Shown here: piece by piece, positions 42,961 to 53,829 of the stretch
How the letters are laid out: each line of letters begins with the position of its first letter
Numbering within the stretch: the stretch's first letter is position 1
NCBI GenBank assembly: GCA_963575745.1
Contig: CAUYUJ010017843.1
Location: 158,634-222,633, forward strand
DNA length: 64,000 nucleotides
Origin: Prorocentrum cordatum
Lineage: Eukaryota > Sar > Dinophyceae > Prorocentrales > Prorocentraceae
Reading direction: 5' to 3'
Made by a program: the position numbers and the translations under genes
The notes under the pieces: model-generated
What the model was told of the DNA's origin: nothing
Databases searched by the model: none
What the model saw: the letters and a program-made list of their open reading frames with translations, nothing else

Positions 42961-43329
42961 GACGCGAGCACGCCGTCATCGTCGTCGGCGTGGTCAGCAT
43001 CGGCGCCGTCACTGGTCATGCCATCGTCCTTGTCACCATCGCCACCAGCATCGCTACTATCATCATCGTGTCTACCGTTGTCGATTTTGCCATGACTCCG
43101 CGCCCGCCGAAGTCGCCGACTGGCACTGGATTGCCCGCTGGGAAGTGCTCAGCGGTCAGCGCCACCGCGGTCGTGTCGGTCGCGCCAAACTAGCTGGCCA
43201 CCCGCTAGCGCTAGCGCGGCCGCAGACATGCACCAGCCAACACCAAACACCCACCGCAATCGCCGGCGCAGGGGCTTACGCAAACAAAGTTGCGGTGAGA
43301 TGATTGCGCGAACTGTGGACTTGACAACT
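42961..43329. other. No recognisable feature
   Basis: A plus-strand frame here contains a hydrophobic run (VIVVGVVSIGAVTGHAIVLV) but has no supporting context; it probably reflects GTC/ATC-rich sequence. Confidence 0.4.
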
Positions 43330-43640
43330 CACCGTGGACAGAAATGAACTGCACCACACATGTTGCACCATATGTATGTTTCGCTGCACCACAAAAAGTG
43401 CACACCATACATTGCACCATAGCGACTGCACCACACAAATTGCACCACATAGTTTGCACCAACGTGGATGCGACAAACAAGCTGCACCACATAGATTGCA
43501 CTGCACTTTTCCACTACATGGATTTGACAACCTAGGTAGCACCACAAGAATTCACCACACAGGCTGCACCACAAATTTTGTATCGCATATGTTGCACAAA
43601 GTGGATTGCACCACGTAGGTTGCACCATATGCATCACAAC
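43330..43640 (+). repeat. Degenerate TTGCACCACA minisatellite
   Basis: About 17-bp units TTGCACCACANNN repeated roughly 17 times with drift. His/Cys/Thr-rich frames are artefacts. Confidence 0.8.
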
Positions 43641-43654
43641 AGAGATGCTGCATC

Positions 43655-43682
43655 ACATATATATATATATATATATATATAT
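43655..43682. repeat. (TA)n microsatellite
   Basis: About 14 TA dinucleotides. Confidence 0.95.
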
Positions 43683-43754
43683 CCTTTCAACACAAAACAA
43701 GCAATAAAACTCGACCCTCCCCAGGATGATCGGCCCCCCTTTGCGTATTGCAAT

Positions 43755-44050
43755 GTAGCATATGATTCTGCCCCATCGTCCATCTTGAATCTGGGTTCAT
43801 ACCATCCAAGCCAAACCGGTACCCGCTCCCCCGCCATCCTCTGGAAAAGATACTATGCGCGCGCACTCGTTCATCAACAAACCATGAATTGTCAATGATC
43901 CTCTGCAGGACACAAAAGACAAAGTGCACACGCTCGCGTCGCCGCGCGCGCTTGCTCCAAAAACTCCGCTGTCGTAAGGGTTTCAAAATCGAGTGTTCAA
44001 ACAACATTTTAAAACACAGTATTTCGCAACACTGGTATTCCAAAAAAACT
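43755..44050 (+). repeat. Dispersed repeat H, further copy
   Basis: Parallel to 42128-42395 (TTCTGCCCCATCGTCCAT, ATGCGCGCGCACTCGTTCATC, CGCGTCGCCGCGCGCG, AAATCGAGTGTTC..ACA). Confidence 0.6.
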
Positions 44051-44094
44051 TGCGCGCGCGCTCCTTATAAAACCAGAGAAGCTTCCAAACAATC

Positions 44095-44295
44095 CTTCCG
44101 AACCCTCCGCCCCAAGGAGCCCCCAAAGATCGCCAGCAGGCCCCCAAGATGTCCCCAAGAGGCCCCAGGAGGCCCAGAAGAAGCCCAAAGAGGCCCCGAA
44201 AGGGCCCCGATGAGGCCCCAAGGGGCTTCACGACTGCCTCCAAGAGGCTCCCCACAGGCTTCCCAAGAGACCCCAACAAGCTTGCAAGAAGCTTC
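44095..44295 (+). repeat. GGCCCCAAGAGG minisatellite
   Basis: Degenerate 9-12-bp units (AGGCCCCAAGAGG, GCCCCCAAGATG). Same motif family as 58940-59570. Confidence 0.85.
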
Positions 44296-45949
44296 TGACC
44301 CACAACCCGGGCACGTGGCAGGATGATAGTTTGAAGGCCGATAGATCATGATGTGCCAATTTTTGGGTGAAGGTGTATTGAAGACCCTTCGCGGTGATCT
44401 TGAGATCCTGGATCTCCCTCCCATCCCTTCTCGTTGCGCTGAGTTTGTCTCCATCAGCCGATGGGTGCCCTAGCGAGCCTGACCCCCCCCATGTGACCTG
44501 AACGTGTGATACGCAGGACGATGAACAGGAGAAGAGAAGGATGATGAAGGATGACCAGTGTAAACCCAAGAGGCGCATCATCGATGTTGCAATAACCCCC
44601 CCTTCCAAATTCAAGTATTCTCAGAAGTCCCTTCAAGACTCTACCTTCGCTGGAGGAAGGACCCCATCGAGAGACAACCGTTTGAGAATCCCCAACAGTG
44701 CCAAAACACCAATACTGAGGCTTCCACGTCCTGGAAAACCTAATTTGTGCCAGATCACCTTCCCTGGGAATTCATCCAATCGAATCAATGCTGATCTTGC
44801 GTCCTAGAATTTCTAGACCATGCTAGAACGCCGTTCCTGAGACTTCAGCCTTTGAATCCTTCAAGCTGCTGCAAATTTTGAAAACGAATGCGCGCGGCGC
44901 TAAGGCGAGAGTGAACCGTTGACAAGGACCCGACATCTATCCTTGAACCTGCTGCGAATTTCTGATTTCACGATCCTGAATGGTGAGGAAGTCTCGAGCG
45001 AAACGTCTGTCGCCCTACGGACACGTCTTAAGGCACGACAGGGAGGAGTTCTTCTTTTGTTTGTAAACTTCGGCTCGACCCCATGGGCTGCTTGTGCTAT
45101 ATCTCTCCGGAGACGGATCGGCGACACTGTGTGCTTTGTGGGACAGTTGGAAACACAATGGGATGAACAGAAGGCGGGCTGGGGGGGGAGGGGGAGGAAA
45201 CGGCGATCAGTAGAGCTCTCAGGGGGAGGCTACAGATGACTTATCTCGAAAATAACTTAGGAATCCAGGAGCAGCAGCGGCAGCAGCAGCAGGAGGAGCG
45301 GAAAAAGGGGAAGGAGGATGAGGGAAAACGCGGGGGGGCGTCAACCACGAGGAAGGCATCATATCCAGAAGCCCAACGAACGCTGGGGCGAGAGCGGTTA
45401 TGAACGACGGGACCAACACGCCGATCCTGCGCCAAACATGTAGCGGAAACGCCACGCTTGAACGAGGACGTTTTGATGGGAAAACCCATACTGAAAACCA
45501 ACTTGGGAAAGTCCGGTGAACAAACCAACAAAAACATGTTACGCAGGGGCGAGTACGCGCAGCATCGGAGAAGACACAAGAGCAATGCTGATATTCCTCT
45601 GGTATACTTGTGAAGGGGACAAGCCTTGGAAAGAAACGGCCCTTGGTGGCTGTGCCTATAGGCTCCGGGCCAAAGAGAGGGCAGTCGGGGCGAGAAGGGG
45701 GGGGGTTCGGGAAATCGGATCGAATTGAAATTTGCGTCTGGTCGTTGTGTACCCGCACAGAGCCGGAAACGAATCGGATCGGTCGTGCCAAAATGCACAT
45801 CAGCGCCATGCGAGCGTTGGGCCGCATCGGACCATCGGAACATCGGAGTCGACTCAGATCCGTCTGGCCACAGTCGGTATTGAATCCAGATCGATTGGGG
45901 GTCGAGGTGGACAGTGGGGGGACCCAGAGATCCGACTTCGTGATTGCCC
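44296..45949. other. No recognisable gene
   Basis: Unique-looking sequence with frames up to about 250 codons on the minus strand (45219-45974) lacking any motif I recognise. 45695-45895 is rich in ATCGGA/CATCGG words like those at 49010-49150. Confidence 0.45.
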
Positions 45950-46075
45950 CAGCCATTATGTGGTGTTGGATCATGGTTTTGAATACGCATCGCCCCGCGT
46001 GCTTCCTCTCCTCTCCTCTCCTCTCCTCTCCTCTCCTCTCCTCCTCCTCCTCTCCTCCCCTTTTCCTCCTCCTTC
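45950..46075 (+). repeat. Repeat L, copy 1, ending in (CTCTC)n
   Basis: CCATTATGTGGTGTTGGATC, GTTTTGAATACGCATCGCCC, CGCGTGCTTCCTCTCCTCTC parallels 53835-53965. The pentanucleotide tract starts at the same point in both. Confidence 0.75.
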
Positions 46076-46136
46076 TCCGCTAACCCTCCTCCTCCCCCTC
46101 CTCCCTCCTCCCGTTTCTGCCCCCCGCGCGTCCATA

Positions 46137-46236
46137 TCGCCATCATCATCCTCATCACCGTCACCATCATCACCACCACCATCATCGTCAGCATCATCAT
46201 CATCATCATCATCAGCCGCAGCATCATCGAATAATC
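46137..46236 (+). repeat. (ATC)n microsatellite
   Basis: Interrupted CATCAT/CACCAT triplets. Confidence 0.85.
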
Positions 46237-46462
46237 GAAGAGCTCCAAGGGAGGCGTCAAGACGGGGCGACAAAACTCGCACGGCCTCGGAGCATCGCGG
46301 ATCGCGAGTGGGAGAATAAAAACATAGGGCGCCGACCAGGCCCCTCGGGCGCCAGACCCGCGCTGCCCCAAATGCGAGGCGGCCTGCCCGGGTGGCACGC
46401 AGCCGGGGCAGGTGCCCCGCTTCGGAGGACGGGCCCTGCTGGGAAATCGGCCGCCAGCCACC

Positions 46463-46547
46463 CTCCTCCTCCTCCTCCTCCTCCTCCTCCTCCTCCTCCT
46501 CCTCCTCCTCCTCCTCCTCCTCCTCCTCCTCCTCCTCCTCCTCCTCC
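46463..46547. repeat. Near-perfect (CCT)n microsatellite
   Basis: About 28 uninterrupted CCT units. Confidence 0.95.
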
Positions 46548-47374
46548 CCCCACCGCATCGATTGGACCGTTCGGCCCCGAACGGCATCCGATGTTCCAGG
46601 GACAGGCCAGGCAGGACGGCTGGTAAACACCCCCCCCCCTAACTCTTGGCCGAGGCCTCCGTCTTTGTCTCCCCTCCCCCTCCCGCGACGACCCCCGCGC
46701 CGCCCCCCCCCCCCCCTTCCCCTTGCGCCATGGGCCACAAGCTCACGCAGCCGCTCGCTGACCATCATGCCTTGCTGCCCACCTCCGCGAGGCAGCGCGG
46801 CGTCTCGCGCGCGGGTGGGCCTCGGGGTGCTGGGCCTGGCAGGACCTCGCTGTTGACGTGCTCCCCTCGAAGCCGGTCGCAACGACCACGGATCCTGCTC
46901 AAGCTCATCGCCAGGCCACCATGCTTGATCCCCTCCTCTTCCGTCGAGTTGCCCTTCCTGCAGTAGAACTGTTTGCTCTCTAATTCGAACTGGTTCGGCG
47001 TCGACGTCGCGACGATCTCCATTCAGAAATGCCCGAGCAGCTTCGGCGTCGACTCCACGACCACCTCCGTCCCTAAATATAGACTCAGCTTGTGGACGCT
47101 CGGCGCTGGCTTCTCCTTGAAGTTCTCAGTCTCTCGCACGCAGTCTGCCTGGCCTTCATCTCCTCGTTCTCCGCGCAGTACTCGACCCCCGAGCTGGCGA
47201 GCTCCTCGCCGAGGCCGCCGATGCCCTCCGCAGCCGCCACCGCGTCGTGCACCGTGCGCTCCAGCGCCTCCTCTGTGCCGCCTCCTTTGCTTCCTGCGCC
47301 CTCGCCACCCCTGATCGTCTTCTGCTTGGCCTGCTTCGCATCATTTGGGCGCCCGGGTTATCCGGGGCTCTGAA
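46548..47374. other. No recognisable gene
   Basis: C-runs at 46628-46640 and 46703-46717. 46980-47090 has two GTTCGGCGTCGAC / CTTCGGCGTCGAC duplications about 45 bp apart. No family resemblance. Confidence 0.4.
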
Positions 47375-48090
47375 TCATGCCCCTCCGATCCAGGGGCTTC
47401 CATCGTGTCCAACGGCCTCTTGAGCCACGCGGGCGTGCCCATCTCGCCCTGCCGCGCCACTGCCCGCAGCCCTCGGAGAGGAAGCGGCGACTGGCCAGGG
47501 CAGGCGACTTGAGCCTAGGTGCCTCCTGAGGCCGATCCAGGCCGCACCCTCGTGATCGCAGAGGTCCCAGGCGTAGCTGATGGGGGCCCTGTGCTTTCTC
47601 ATCACACAGCTCTCGAACTGCGCACATCACCCCCTCTTCAGACTCGGCTACAAGTGCTTCAACGCCGCCGTCATCCCCGAGAAGAAGAGAAGAACCTCTG
47701 ACAGACGATGCACAAATTACTTGTTTGATCACGTGGCACAGGTTCCGCACGTCATGAGCACTGCGCGGACGGCGTGCCAGTTTGCTGCCTGTAGCAAAGC
47801 GAGCCCGACAGCGGCCGCCATCAGCCAAGGGAACCGCAGACGAAGATGCAACCTATAGCGTCGATTTCCCAAGACTGACTCGCCCCCTCCTCCTCGACCA
47901 CTGCCGGCGCTGACTCGAACGTTCGGGGAGGGACTCTCGCCGTCAGTTTGCTCGCCCCCACCCTCGCGAAGTCCATCTGCACGAACTTCCTCGCCAGCTC
48001 ATTGTCCGCCTCGAGCTTCCAAGGCGCCTGACTCAGCTCCTCCAGCCAGTAAACCTCGCTCTCGTTTGCATTCGACGTTATGTCCGAGCT
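47375..48090 (-). pseudogene. LINE reverse-transcriptase fragment (region after the catalytic motif)
   Basis: Three successive minus-strand frames give SEVYWLEELSQAPWKLEAD, then WEIDAIGCIFVCGSLG, then RCRARFATGSKLARRP...VIKQVICASSVRGSSLLLG, then HRAPISYAWDLCDHEGAAW. This order (K/SxxxW after the YxDD motif, LG.....G, R..[AS]...F..., then a hydrophobic ...G..W-type helix) is how dinoflagellate LINE ORF2 proteins continue past the palm. At least two frameshifts; no catalytic residues. Assignment rests on motif order only. Confidence 0.45.
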
Positions 48091-48345
48091 AACTCTCCGC
48101 GCCCAAGGCGAAGCCGCCTCCGACAAGCTCGCATCCGTGCACGGTGCCATCGCCTGCACCCCAGGTAGCTCAGCGAACAGCGCGGGGGGCAGCTGCGCGC
48201 GGTGCGCGGGCCGTCACCCGCAACTCTGGTACCACCTCAGCCTTCTCACTGGCAGCTTCGCGCCAGTGCCCGCCACCTTCCAGTGCTCCAGCACCCTCTC
48301 TGTCGCGAAACTCTTGACACTCCAGTCCTCGAGCCAATCCGTACA

Positions 48346-48408
48346 AAGCAGTGGTTGTGGTCATCTTAGTTGAGCTTGGCACCAGCGAAATGACCACAAC
48401 CACTGCTT
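48346..48408. other. Perfect 19-bp inverted repeat (hairpin) with a 25-base loop
   Basis: AAGCAGTGGTTGTGGTCAT (48346-48364) and its exact complement (48390-48408). It lies between the two RT fragments. Could be a small insertion or a structured RNA; nothing further is visible. Confidence 0.85.
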
Positions 48409-48499
48409 CATTTTCGGCCGGCTGGAAAGCGGCGCAAACAAGAAGCAGATAGCCCTCCCCGCCATCGCAAGACGCCCCAGCCGTCCCAAGCACAAGGTC

Positions 48500-48985
48500 A
48501 ACCTCCTCGTTTTGCCCCTGGTGGGATAAAGCACCCCATGCCCGCCGAAGCGCTCCCATCACCGCCCCCTGGAACACAGTTCGCTTCCAGCGCTGCGGTG
48601 CGGACAAGTTCCAGAAGCCACCCATTGCATAGAAGGCTACTTTGGCCCCCTCGCACCGTCTGGGGATCTCGTGCTCCACAGTGGCCCTTGGGGAGATCAC
48701 GGGCCCCAGGCGGCGCGCTACGTCGTTCACCCAACCGTAGATGCCGAAGTCGCCCGTGCCGCGCTCCCTCGGCCACCTCCTGCACCCTGACGACTCAGCA
48801 CCCTGCGACATCACGCTCGTGACCTGCTTGTCCCTGTTCTGCCTCCTCTCCAGCGCGCCCAGGGCAACGTCCAACTCATCGTCGGCCCCGCGAAAACGCG
48901 CCGCCTCTTCCTTCATCGTGACCCCGACTTCCATCAAGTGGTGCCTGCTTAGGTCGTCCGCGTACTGGTGCCAGGCGGCCCCAGA
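48500..48985 (-). pseudogene. 5'-truncated LINE reverse transcriptase with intact YADD
   Basis: The minus strand gives WHQYADDLSRHH, with the YADD catalytic box at 48953-48964, then ALERRQNRDKQVTSV, RRLGPVISP, HEIPRRCEGAKVAFYAMGGFW and KRTVFQGAVMGALRRAWGAL. These are the RT motif C and thumb of a LINE family different from the 25-31 kb element. Upstream the frame enters ATCGGCA repeats, so the element is cut just before motif C, as expected of 5' truncation during insertion. The open frame runs on to 48170 without similarity. Confidence 0.72.
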
Positions 48986-49009
48986 ATCGAATCGATAAGC
49001 CAGATCGGG

Positions 49010-49150
49010 TCGACCGGAGCATCGAATCGGCAGAAATCGGCAGAAGTCGGCTAACACATCGAAATCGGCAAGAGTCGGCAGGGGCGAGTGGTATCGAGTC
49101 GGGAACCAGCTGGGCGGACGCCGGATCGGAATCGAAATCGGCAGGCACAA
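49010..49150 (+). repeat. Degenerate ATCGGCAGA repeat
   Basis: GAATCGGCAGAAATCGGCAG and similar words. Comparable short runs lie at 58010-58070 and 45695-45895. Confidence 0.6.
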
Positions 49151-50270
49151 TCTGCGCGTGCACTGGTGGGACTCATTACTGAAATCCTCGGACGTCGATC
49201 GTCGTCGCAATCGTCGTCACAACCGCCGTCGCGGGTCGTCGAAGGTCGCCCGACGCCGTCGAAGCTTGGCCAGCCTGGGGATCCGCACTGCAAACCCCCC
49301 CCTGGGGAGGGGCTCGGGTTCTGCACCCCCCCCTCTCCCTGGGACCCCCCCCCCCCAGGGGGGTTTGAGGAAGCCCGGGCCTCCCCCCCAGAGGGGAGCT
49401 TGGGGAAACCCGAAACGTAGTGCCTGCTGCATGCCCTGCGATGCCCCCCTCGTGTTTTCAGGACCCCGACACAAAAAAAAGGTCGGCTCGTCCTTCCCCT
49501 CTCCTGCCGCTTGGTTGTGTCTGCTCCCTCCTCTCCTCCTGCTTGGCTGTGTCTGCTCGTCGCGTTTTTCCTCCTTCTCCTCGCCTTCCTCCTCCTTCTC
49601 CTCCCTCCCTCCCTCCCTCTCCGGGCGGCACTGCCTGCCCAGAGCCGGCTTCGCCAACCGGCGTGAAGCCATCTTTGCCCGAAGCCATGCCTCGCATTTC
49701 GGATCGAGTTGCGCCCGGATTTCCGTGAGATTGCTGTCGGCACGGCCGAAGGCTGGCTGGGCCCGCTCCGAAAGCATGTCGGAGCACGCGGAACAGGGTA
49801 TCGAGACAGCGGGAGGTGGTCTGCCCGTCGTGCCAGTGGGTGCCCGCGGGCTCCGTGCCACTTCCCGAGCCGCAGGCAGCAGGCCACCACAGTGCGGGGA
49901 GGGGGGGGGGCAACGGGGGAGAGAAGGGAGCGCACGAGGGCGGAGGCGAGGGCAGAGGGAACGGAGGACGATGGGGGCCAGCAACGCGGAGATGGGGCAC
50001 CCGCGCCGACCGCGGGCCCCTGGCCCCAGAGCCCGGCTAGATCAGGCCTCGCGACTGTGCCCGACCGGAGCTCATCCTCGCAACCGGTCCCTCGAGCGTT
50101 GCAGCCTGGAGCTCGCGTGCCCCCGGGGAGGGAGCACCCCCCCCCCTCCCGCTCCCCTCCCAGACATCCGACGTCGCGATTTTGCTGGCAATGCGGCTCC
50201 CCAGACGTTTGCTTGGGATTGGTTCTTGCGAAGTCAGAAGAATACAGCATTCGCCCGTCATGATGCTCGA
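49151..50270. other. No recognisable gene
   Basis: C/G homopolymers (49338-49351), a duplicated GGTTGTGTCTGCTC / GGCTGTGTCTGCTC near 49512-49557, and G+C-rich anonymous sequence. Frames over 400 codons exist on both strands but overlap each other and show no motifs. Confidence 0.45.
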
Positions 50271-50400
50271 GGATGTCCAGCTTCTGCCACCCTTCGATAC
50301 ACCACCGGTGGATCGCGGATGTGCCGCCGACAGCCAATCCGCACGTGCCTGGACGGGATGTGCCACCGGGCCCTCTATCAGCGATCAATGGGCGAATAAG
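50271..50400 (+). repeat. Repeat P, copy
   Basis: CGATACACCACCGGTGGATCG, CCAATCCGCACGTGCCTGG, ATCAGCGATCAATGGGCG parallels the inner part of the fold-back at 61148-61357 (CGATACATCGTCGATGGATCG, GTGAATCCGTACCTTCCTGG, ATCGGCGATCAATAGGCG). Confidence 0.65.
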
Positions 50401-50764
50401 GGCCGACGCGTTCTATGAGTTTATCCCCCACCGACCTTCAGGAGAGGCTACATTCACCCAGATGGAGACCGAGCGCTCCGTGAGGACTTACTCCGCACGG
50501 ACTTGGTATCCGATCAGGAGAGGCAAAGTCCAGAAGGAATAAGCCCCGACGGAGGCCGAGCACTCCGTTCGGACTCACTGCGCCCTGACTACCCTGGGGG
50601 GGGGGGGGCGAAACGGTAGGATAGCACAGCACACGGCAGGGCAGAGAATCAGCTCGCGCAGCTGGCTTTCCTGGCGCCGCCTGGCGCCAGGAGGCGCCCA
50701 TGCATCGAGGACAGGAACCAGGTACGCGCAGCAGATTTCGTGCCCCCCTGTCCCTACCCCCAGA
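50401..50764. other. No recognisable gene
   Basis: Contains an imperfect duplication (CCGAGCGCTCCGTGAGGACT / CCGAGCACTCCGTTCGGACT, about 98 bp apart) and a GGCGCC-rich tract (50660-50710) resembling 51255-51285. Confidence 0.45.
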
Positions 50765-50945
50765 CCCCTGGCATCATGATTTTTTCATGACTTCGACCCC
50801 CAGAGGTCTGGACCCCTTCCTCGGGACCGGTTTTTCATCCTCAATCCTTTTTTGATGGTCCCGAGGCCCAGGGTCCCGAGAGACCGAAAATAGCGAAAAG
50901 TCTCCCGTCGTGATTTTTTCCTGACTCGAGGGGGTCTGGGTCCTA
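50765..50945 (+). repeat. Dispersed repeat M, copy 2
   Basis: CATCATGATTTTTTCATGAC, TCGACCCCCAGAGGTCTGG, GGGACCGGTTTTTCATCCT, CGTCGTGATTTTTTCCTGAC; see 5890-6110. Confidence 0.6.
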
Positions 50946-51021
50946 CACACTTTCGTCCGGCACGATACCCGCCCACCACCGCCATTGACGGCGCGCAGAG
51001 CGGGATCATTGGGGGGAGGGG

Positions 51022-51122
51022 AGAAGGCTTCTTAGCAAGAGGTCGCTTCTCGGAAAGCGCCGGCCCTACATCTACAGACACGGCCCGGGCTTTCTAAGAA
51101 GCAGGATGCTTCTAAGAAGCCC
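51022..51122. mobile_element. MITE-like element N, copy 2
   Basis: GAAGGCTTCTTAGCAAGAGG, GGCCCTACATCTACAGACA, CTTTCTAAGAAGCAGGATGC, TTCTAAGAAGCCCG; same layout as 10680-10782. Confidence 0.7.
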
Positions 51123-51384
51123 GCTCTGCGCATGGCCGACCTATTCTGCCATTTTGTCTGGCCCGATCCCCCTCCAACGGGGGGGGAACGAAAAGGGCGG
51201 CTAGCAGAGGGTAAGGTAGTTAGGGAATCAGCTCACGCAGCTCATTTTCCCAGCGCCTCAGGGCGCCGGGAGGCGCCCATGCATCGAGGAATGGGCCCGG
51301 CGGCGGGACCGAGACCAGCTGCATGCAGCAGATTTCGTAACCCGCCTTCCCCTATCCCCCCTTTCGTTCGGCCCGGCCAACCAC

Positions 51385-51615
51385 AGCAGGGACCGACCGT
51401 CCCGGCATTCCTATAGTCCTACCACGAAGTGTTCTTCGAACCCACACATGTTCCAATAACAAAAACAATGCACTTAGAACATGATCCCGATGTGATAGAA
51501 CAACACAGACTCCGCCAGAAATGTTCCAAAGAACATGTCGTGGAGACCACAAAAGGTTCTTAGAACATTGCTTGGTAGGACCATAGGCGAGCCAGGACGC
51601 TTCGCCACTGCTTGG
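51385..51615. mobile_element. MITE-like element D, copy 3
   Basis: AGCAGGGACCGACCGTCC to CGCCACTGCTTGG, close to copy 1. AACCAC just outside both ends is a possible 6-bp target repeat. Confidence 0.75.
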
Positions 51616-52328
51616 AACCACCACCGCCCGCGCCCCCGCGGAAGGCCCAGCACCCCGGCTGCGGCGCCTCTGGGGCGGCCGGCGCCGCCCTCCGAGCCCG
51701 GCCGGCCGGCCTCGGCAGCTCCTGCGGCTACGAGGGGCGGCTGTTCTCTTTGGGCTCTGGCAGGTCTGCCTCAGGGCTGAACCTAACCGGTGTTTCTCGT
51801 TTTCGTTTTGTGGTCGTTTTTTGTGGTCGTTGTTCGTTTCCGTTTTGTGTTCGTTTTCCATCGCTTTTGTCTCGAACCCGCCTCTAGCGCAAAACTAGGT
51901 CGAAACGAAAACGGCCCACGAAATCACCAAACACACTGTTTAGGTCCAGCCCTGGCTTGCTTGCGCCCTTCGTGCCCTCTTTGGGGCCCAGGGGCCCCCT
52001 CGACGGCCCCTCGAGTGCACGGAGAGCCCGCCCTCTTCCCCCCCCCCCCACTCGGCGCCTCCCCGTACGCCACGCCCGATTGGCTTCCTTTTTTCAACGC
52101 GACTCCCATTGCCTCGGAAGCTTAGCGGGGGCTCCAGCACAACCGTGAAAACGACGCGGCGAGTTTCCAATCCGAAACGAGGCCCTGGAAACGGACAACA
52201 GGCGCGGAGCGACTGGCCGACAGGCCACAGCCCCGCTCCCGCGCACCCCCACCCTTGTGGGAGTGGCACCTGCGAGGGCGGCCCCCCCCCCCCCCCCCTC
52301 CTAAAACAGGGCTAGGATCGGGATAAAT
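51616..52328. other. No recognisable gene
   Basis: 51790-51870 is rich in CGTTTT/GTGGTCGTTTT words; otherwise anonymous. Confidence 0.45.
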
Positions 52329-52381
52329 CGCTCCAGAGCGTTCCGGAGCGCTCTCAGAGCGTTCCGGAACGCTCTGGAGCG
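52329..52381. other. Perfect 19-bp inverted repeat with a palindromic loop
   Basis: CGCTCCAGAGCGTTCCGGA (52329-52347) and its exact complement (52363-52381). The 15-base loop contains GCGCTCTCAGAGCG, so the whole 53 bp can fold in more than one way. Confidence 0.88.
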
Positions 52382-52611
52382 GCCGCGGCGCCCAATACAT
52401 CCTCCAAACCCGCCGATTCTCAGAGATTTCGAGTTATCCCGATCCGATTTTGTCCCGATCTTCGCATCGTTTTACCCCCCCCTCTGGTGAGGAGAGGCAC
52501 AAGGTCCCGATTGGCTTCCGCCGGCTTCCGCCGGCCTCTCGCCAGCTTCCGCTGGGGGAGGCGCCCTCGCTCTGCAGCCGACCCGCACAGGCAGGAGGCG
52601 CGATGAGAGCG

Positions 52612-52800
52612 CAAGGGCCTCGGAGGGCCACGTTGGCGTTCGTCGAACGAGGTGCGGCCCACGAGAGTGGCCCGGGCTGGGCCGAGGAGGCAAGGATGCA
52701 AGGGTCCCCTTGGATCCTTGAAGGATGCAAGGCTACCCTTGGGAAGGTGCCCGTCCTTCCTATGCGGGTTGCACCTCGTTTCGCGCGCGGTGCAGCGATG
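52612..52800 (+). repeat. Repeat K, copy 1
   Basis: GGGCCTCGGAGGGCCACGTTG, TTCGTCGAACGAGGTG, GGATGCAAGGGTCCCCTTGG, CCTATGCGGGTTGCAC parallels 57682-57815. It holds an internal duplication of AAGGATGCAAGG. Confidence 0.55.
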
Positions 52801-53246
52801 TGCGGCCGCGGTGCCCGTGGTGCTGTCCCCCAAAGGCATCTTCGCGTCGAGAAGGGACACACTCTCAAATTGTTCGCGAGAACGCCCGTGACCGCCCCCG
52901 CAAGCCCTCCCTCCTCACACACCCCCTGATCACGTCCCCCTGTCACCCTCGGGGTCGCGCCCGATCGCAAGGGAATAAACAATTGTCTCCTCGCGTCGAG
53001 ACATGCAGGACGAAGGGGGAGGGGGTCAGGGGGCAACTCCTGGGAGATCTTCGCAAGCACGATTGCAAGCCATTGTAAACACCATCAGACTGGATTGATC
53101 CCAGGATTCAGCCAGGTCCCAGGATTCAGCCAAATCTGGACCCCTCCCTTCCCTATCCCCCCTCTCGCCCGGCAATGTGCTCGGACGTGTTCGGCTTTTC
53201 TGGGCCCTCGCCCAGCCCCAGGGCCGCCGATAAACAGCTCAGGATT
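52801..53246. other. No recognisable feature
   Basis: Anonymous sequence with a short duplication of CCCAGGATTCAGCCA (53099-53130). Confidence 0.45.
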
Positions 53247-53517
53247 AAAAGAAGAAGAAACGACATAAGCATAAACTGTTGGCGCTCCGCGCGGATTTCT
53301 TGGATTCGCGCTGGACCCCCCTCCATGGCGCGCGGAGCGCGCCAGGGGCGGCGCCGGAGGCGGGCCCCCCCCAGCGACCCCCCAGCGCGCCTGGACCCCC
53401 CGGCGGCGCCTCTGGCGCCGCCCCTGGCGCGCTCCGCGCGCTATGGAGGGGGGTCCAGCGCGGATCGAAGAAATCCGCGCGGAGCACCAGCAGTTTATGC
53501 TTATGTTGTTTTCTCTT
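53247..53517. mobile_element. Fold-back element, second copy of the 36.5-kb family
   Basis: Arms of about 110 bp: CATAAGCATAAACTG...GGCGCTCCGCGCGGATTTC..GGACCCCCCTCC..GGCGCGC at the left and the reverse complement at the right (GGAGGGGGGTCC, GAAATCCGCGCGGAGC, CAGTTTATGCTTATG). Target duplication not obvious. The right end abuts repeat F. Confidence 0.8.
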
Positions 53518-53800
53518 CTGCGAAGGATGACAGGGCGATCCCTGGGAAGTGTCGGGGTCCACCAAAAGGGGGGGAACCCTGAGGGGGGGAGTTCGATCCG
53601 CTGGTGCATCGAATTTCCGAAAAACGATGCCACCCGCGCGCCCCGATTGTCGACACCTCTCGGGTTCTGGCGGCGGCCGGAGACCTCCTTTTGCATAATG
53701 TTTGTTGCGGTCCGATGTGCCAAGGGACCGAACTCCCCCCCCCCCCCCTGTGGCACCCCCCCTCTGCGAGGTCCCGAAAAAGGTCGCGACCCATGCTGGC
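53518..53800 (+). repeat. Dispersed repeat F, copy 1
   Basis: GAAGGATGACAGGGCGATCC, GGGAAGTGTCGGGGTCCACC, GTTCGATCCGCTGGTGCATCG, CCCCGATTGTCGACACCTC, GGTCCGATGTGCCAAGGGAC. Nearly the same as 57043-57330. Confidence 0.85.
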
Positions 53801-53829
53801 CATCGCTCGGACGTCCATTCCCTGTGTTT

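Noticed and set aside
42831-43193. Possible small membrane protein
   Set aside because: The hydrophobic run arises from GTC/ATC-rich sequence; no start context, neighbours or family.
53590-53620. GTTCGATCC in repeat F as a tRNA-type B box (SINE)
   Set aside because: No acceptable A box at the right distance and no terminal tail; both copies end inside other repeats.
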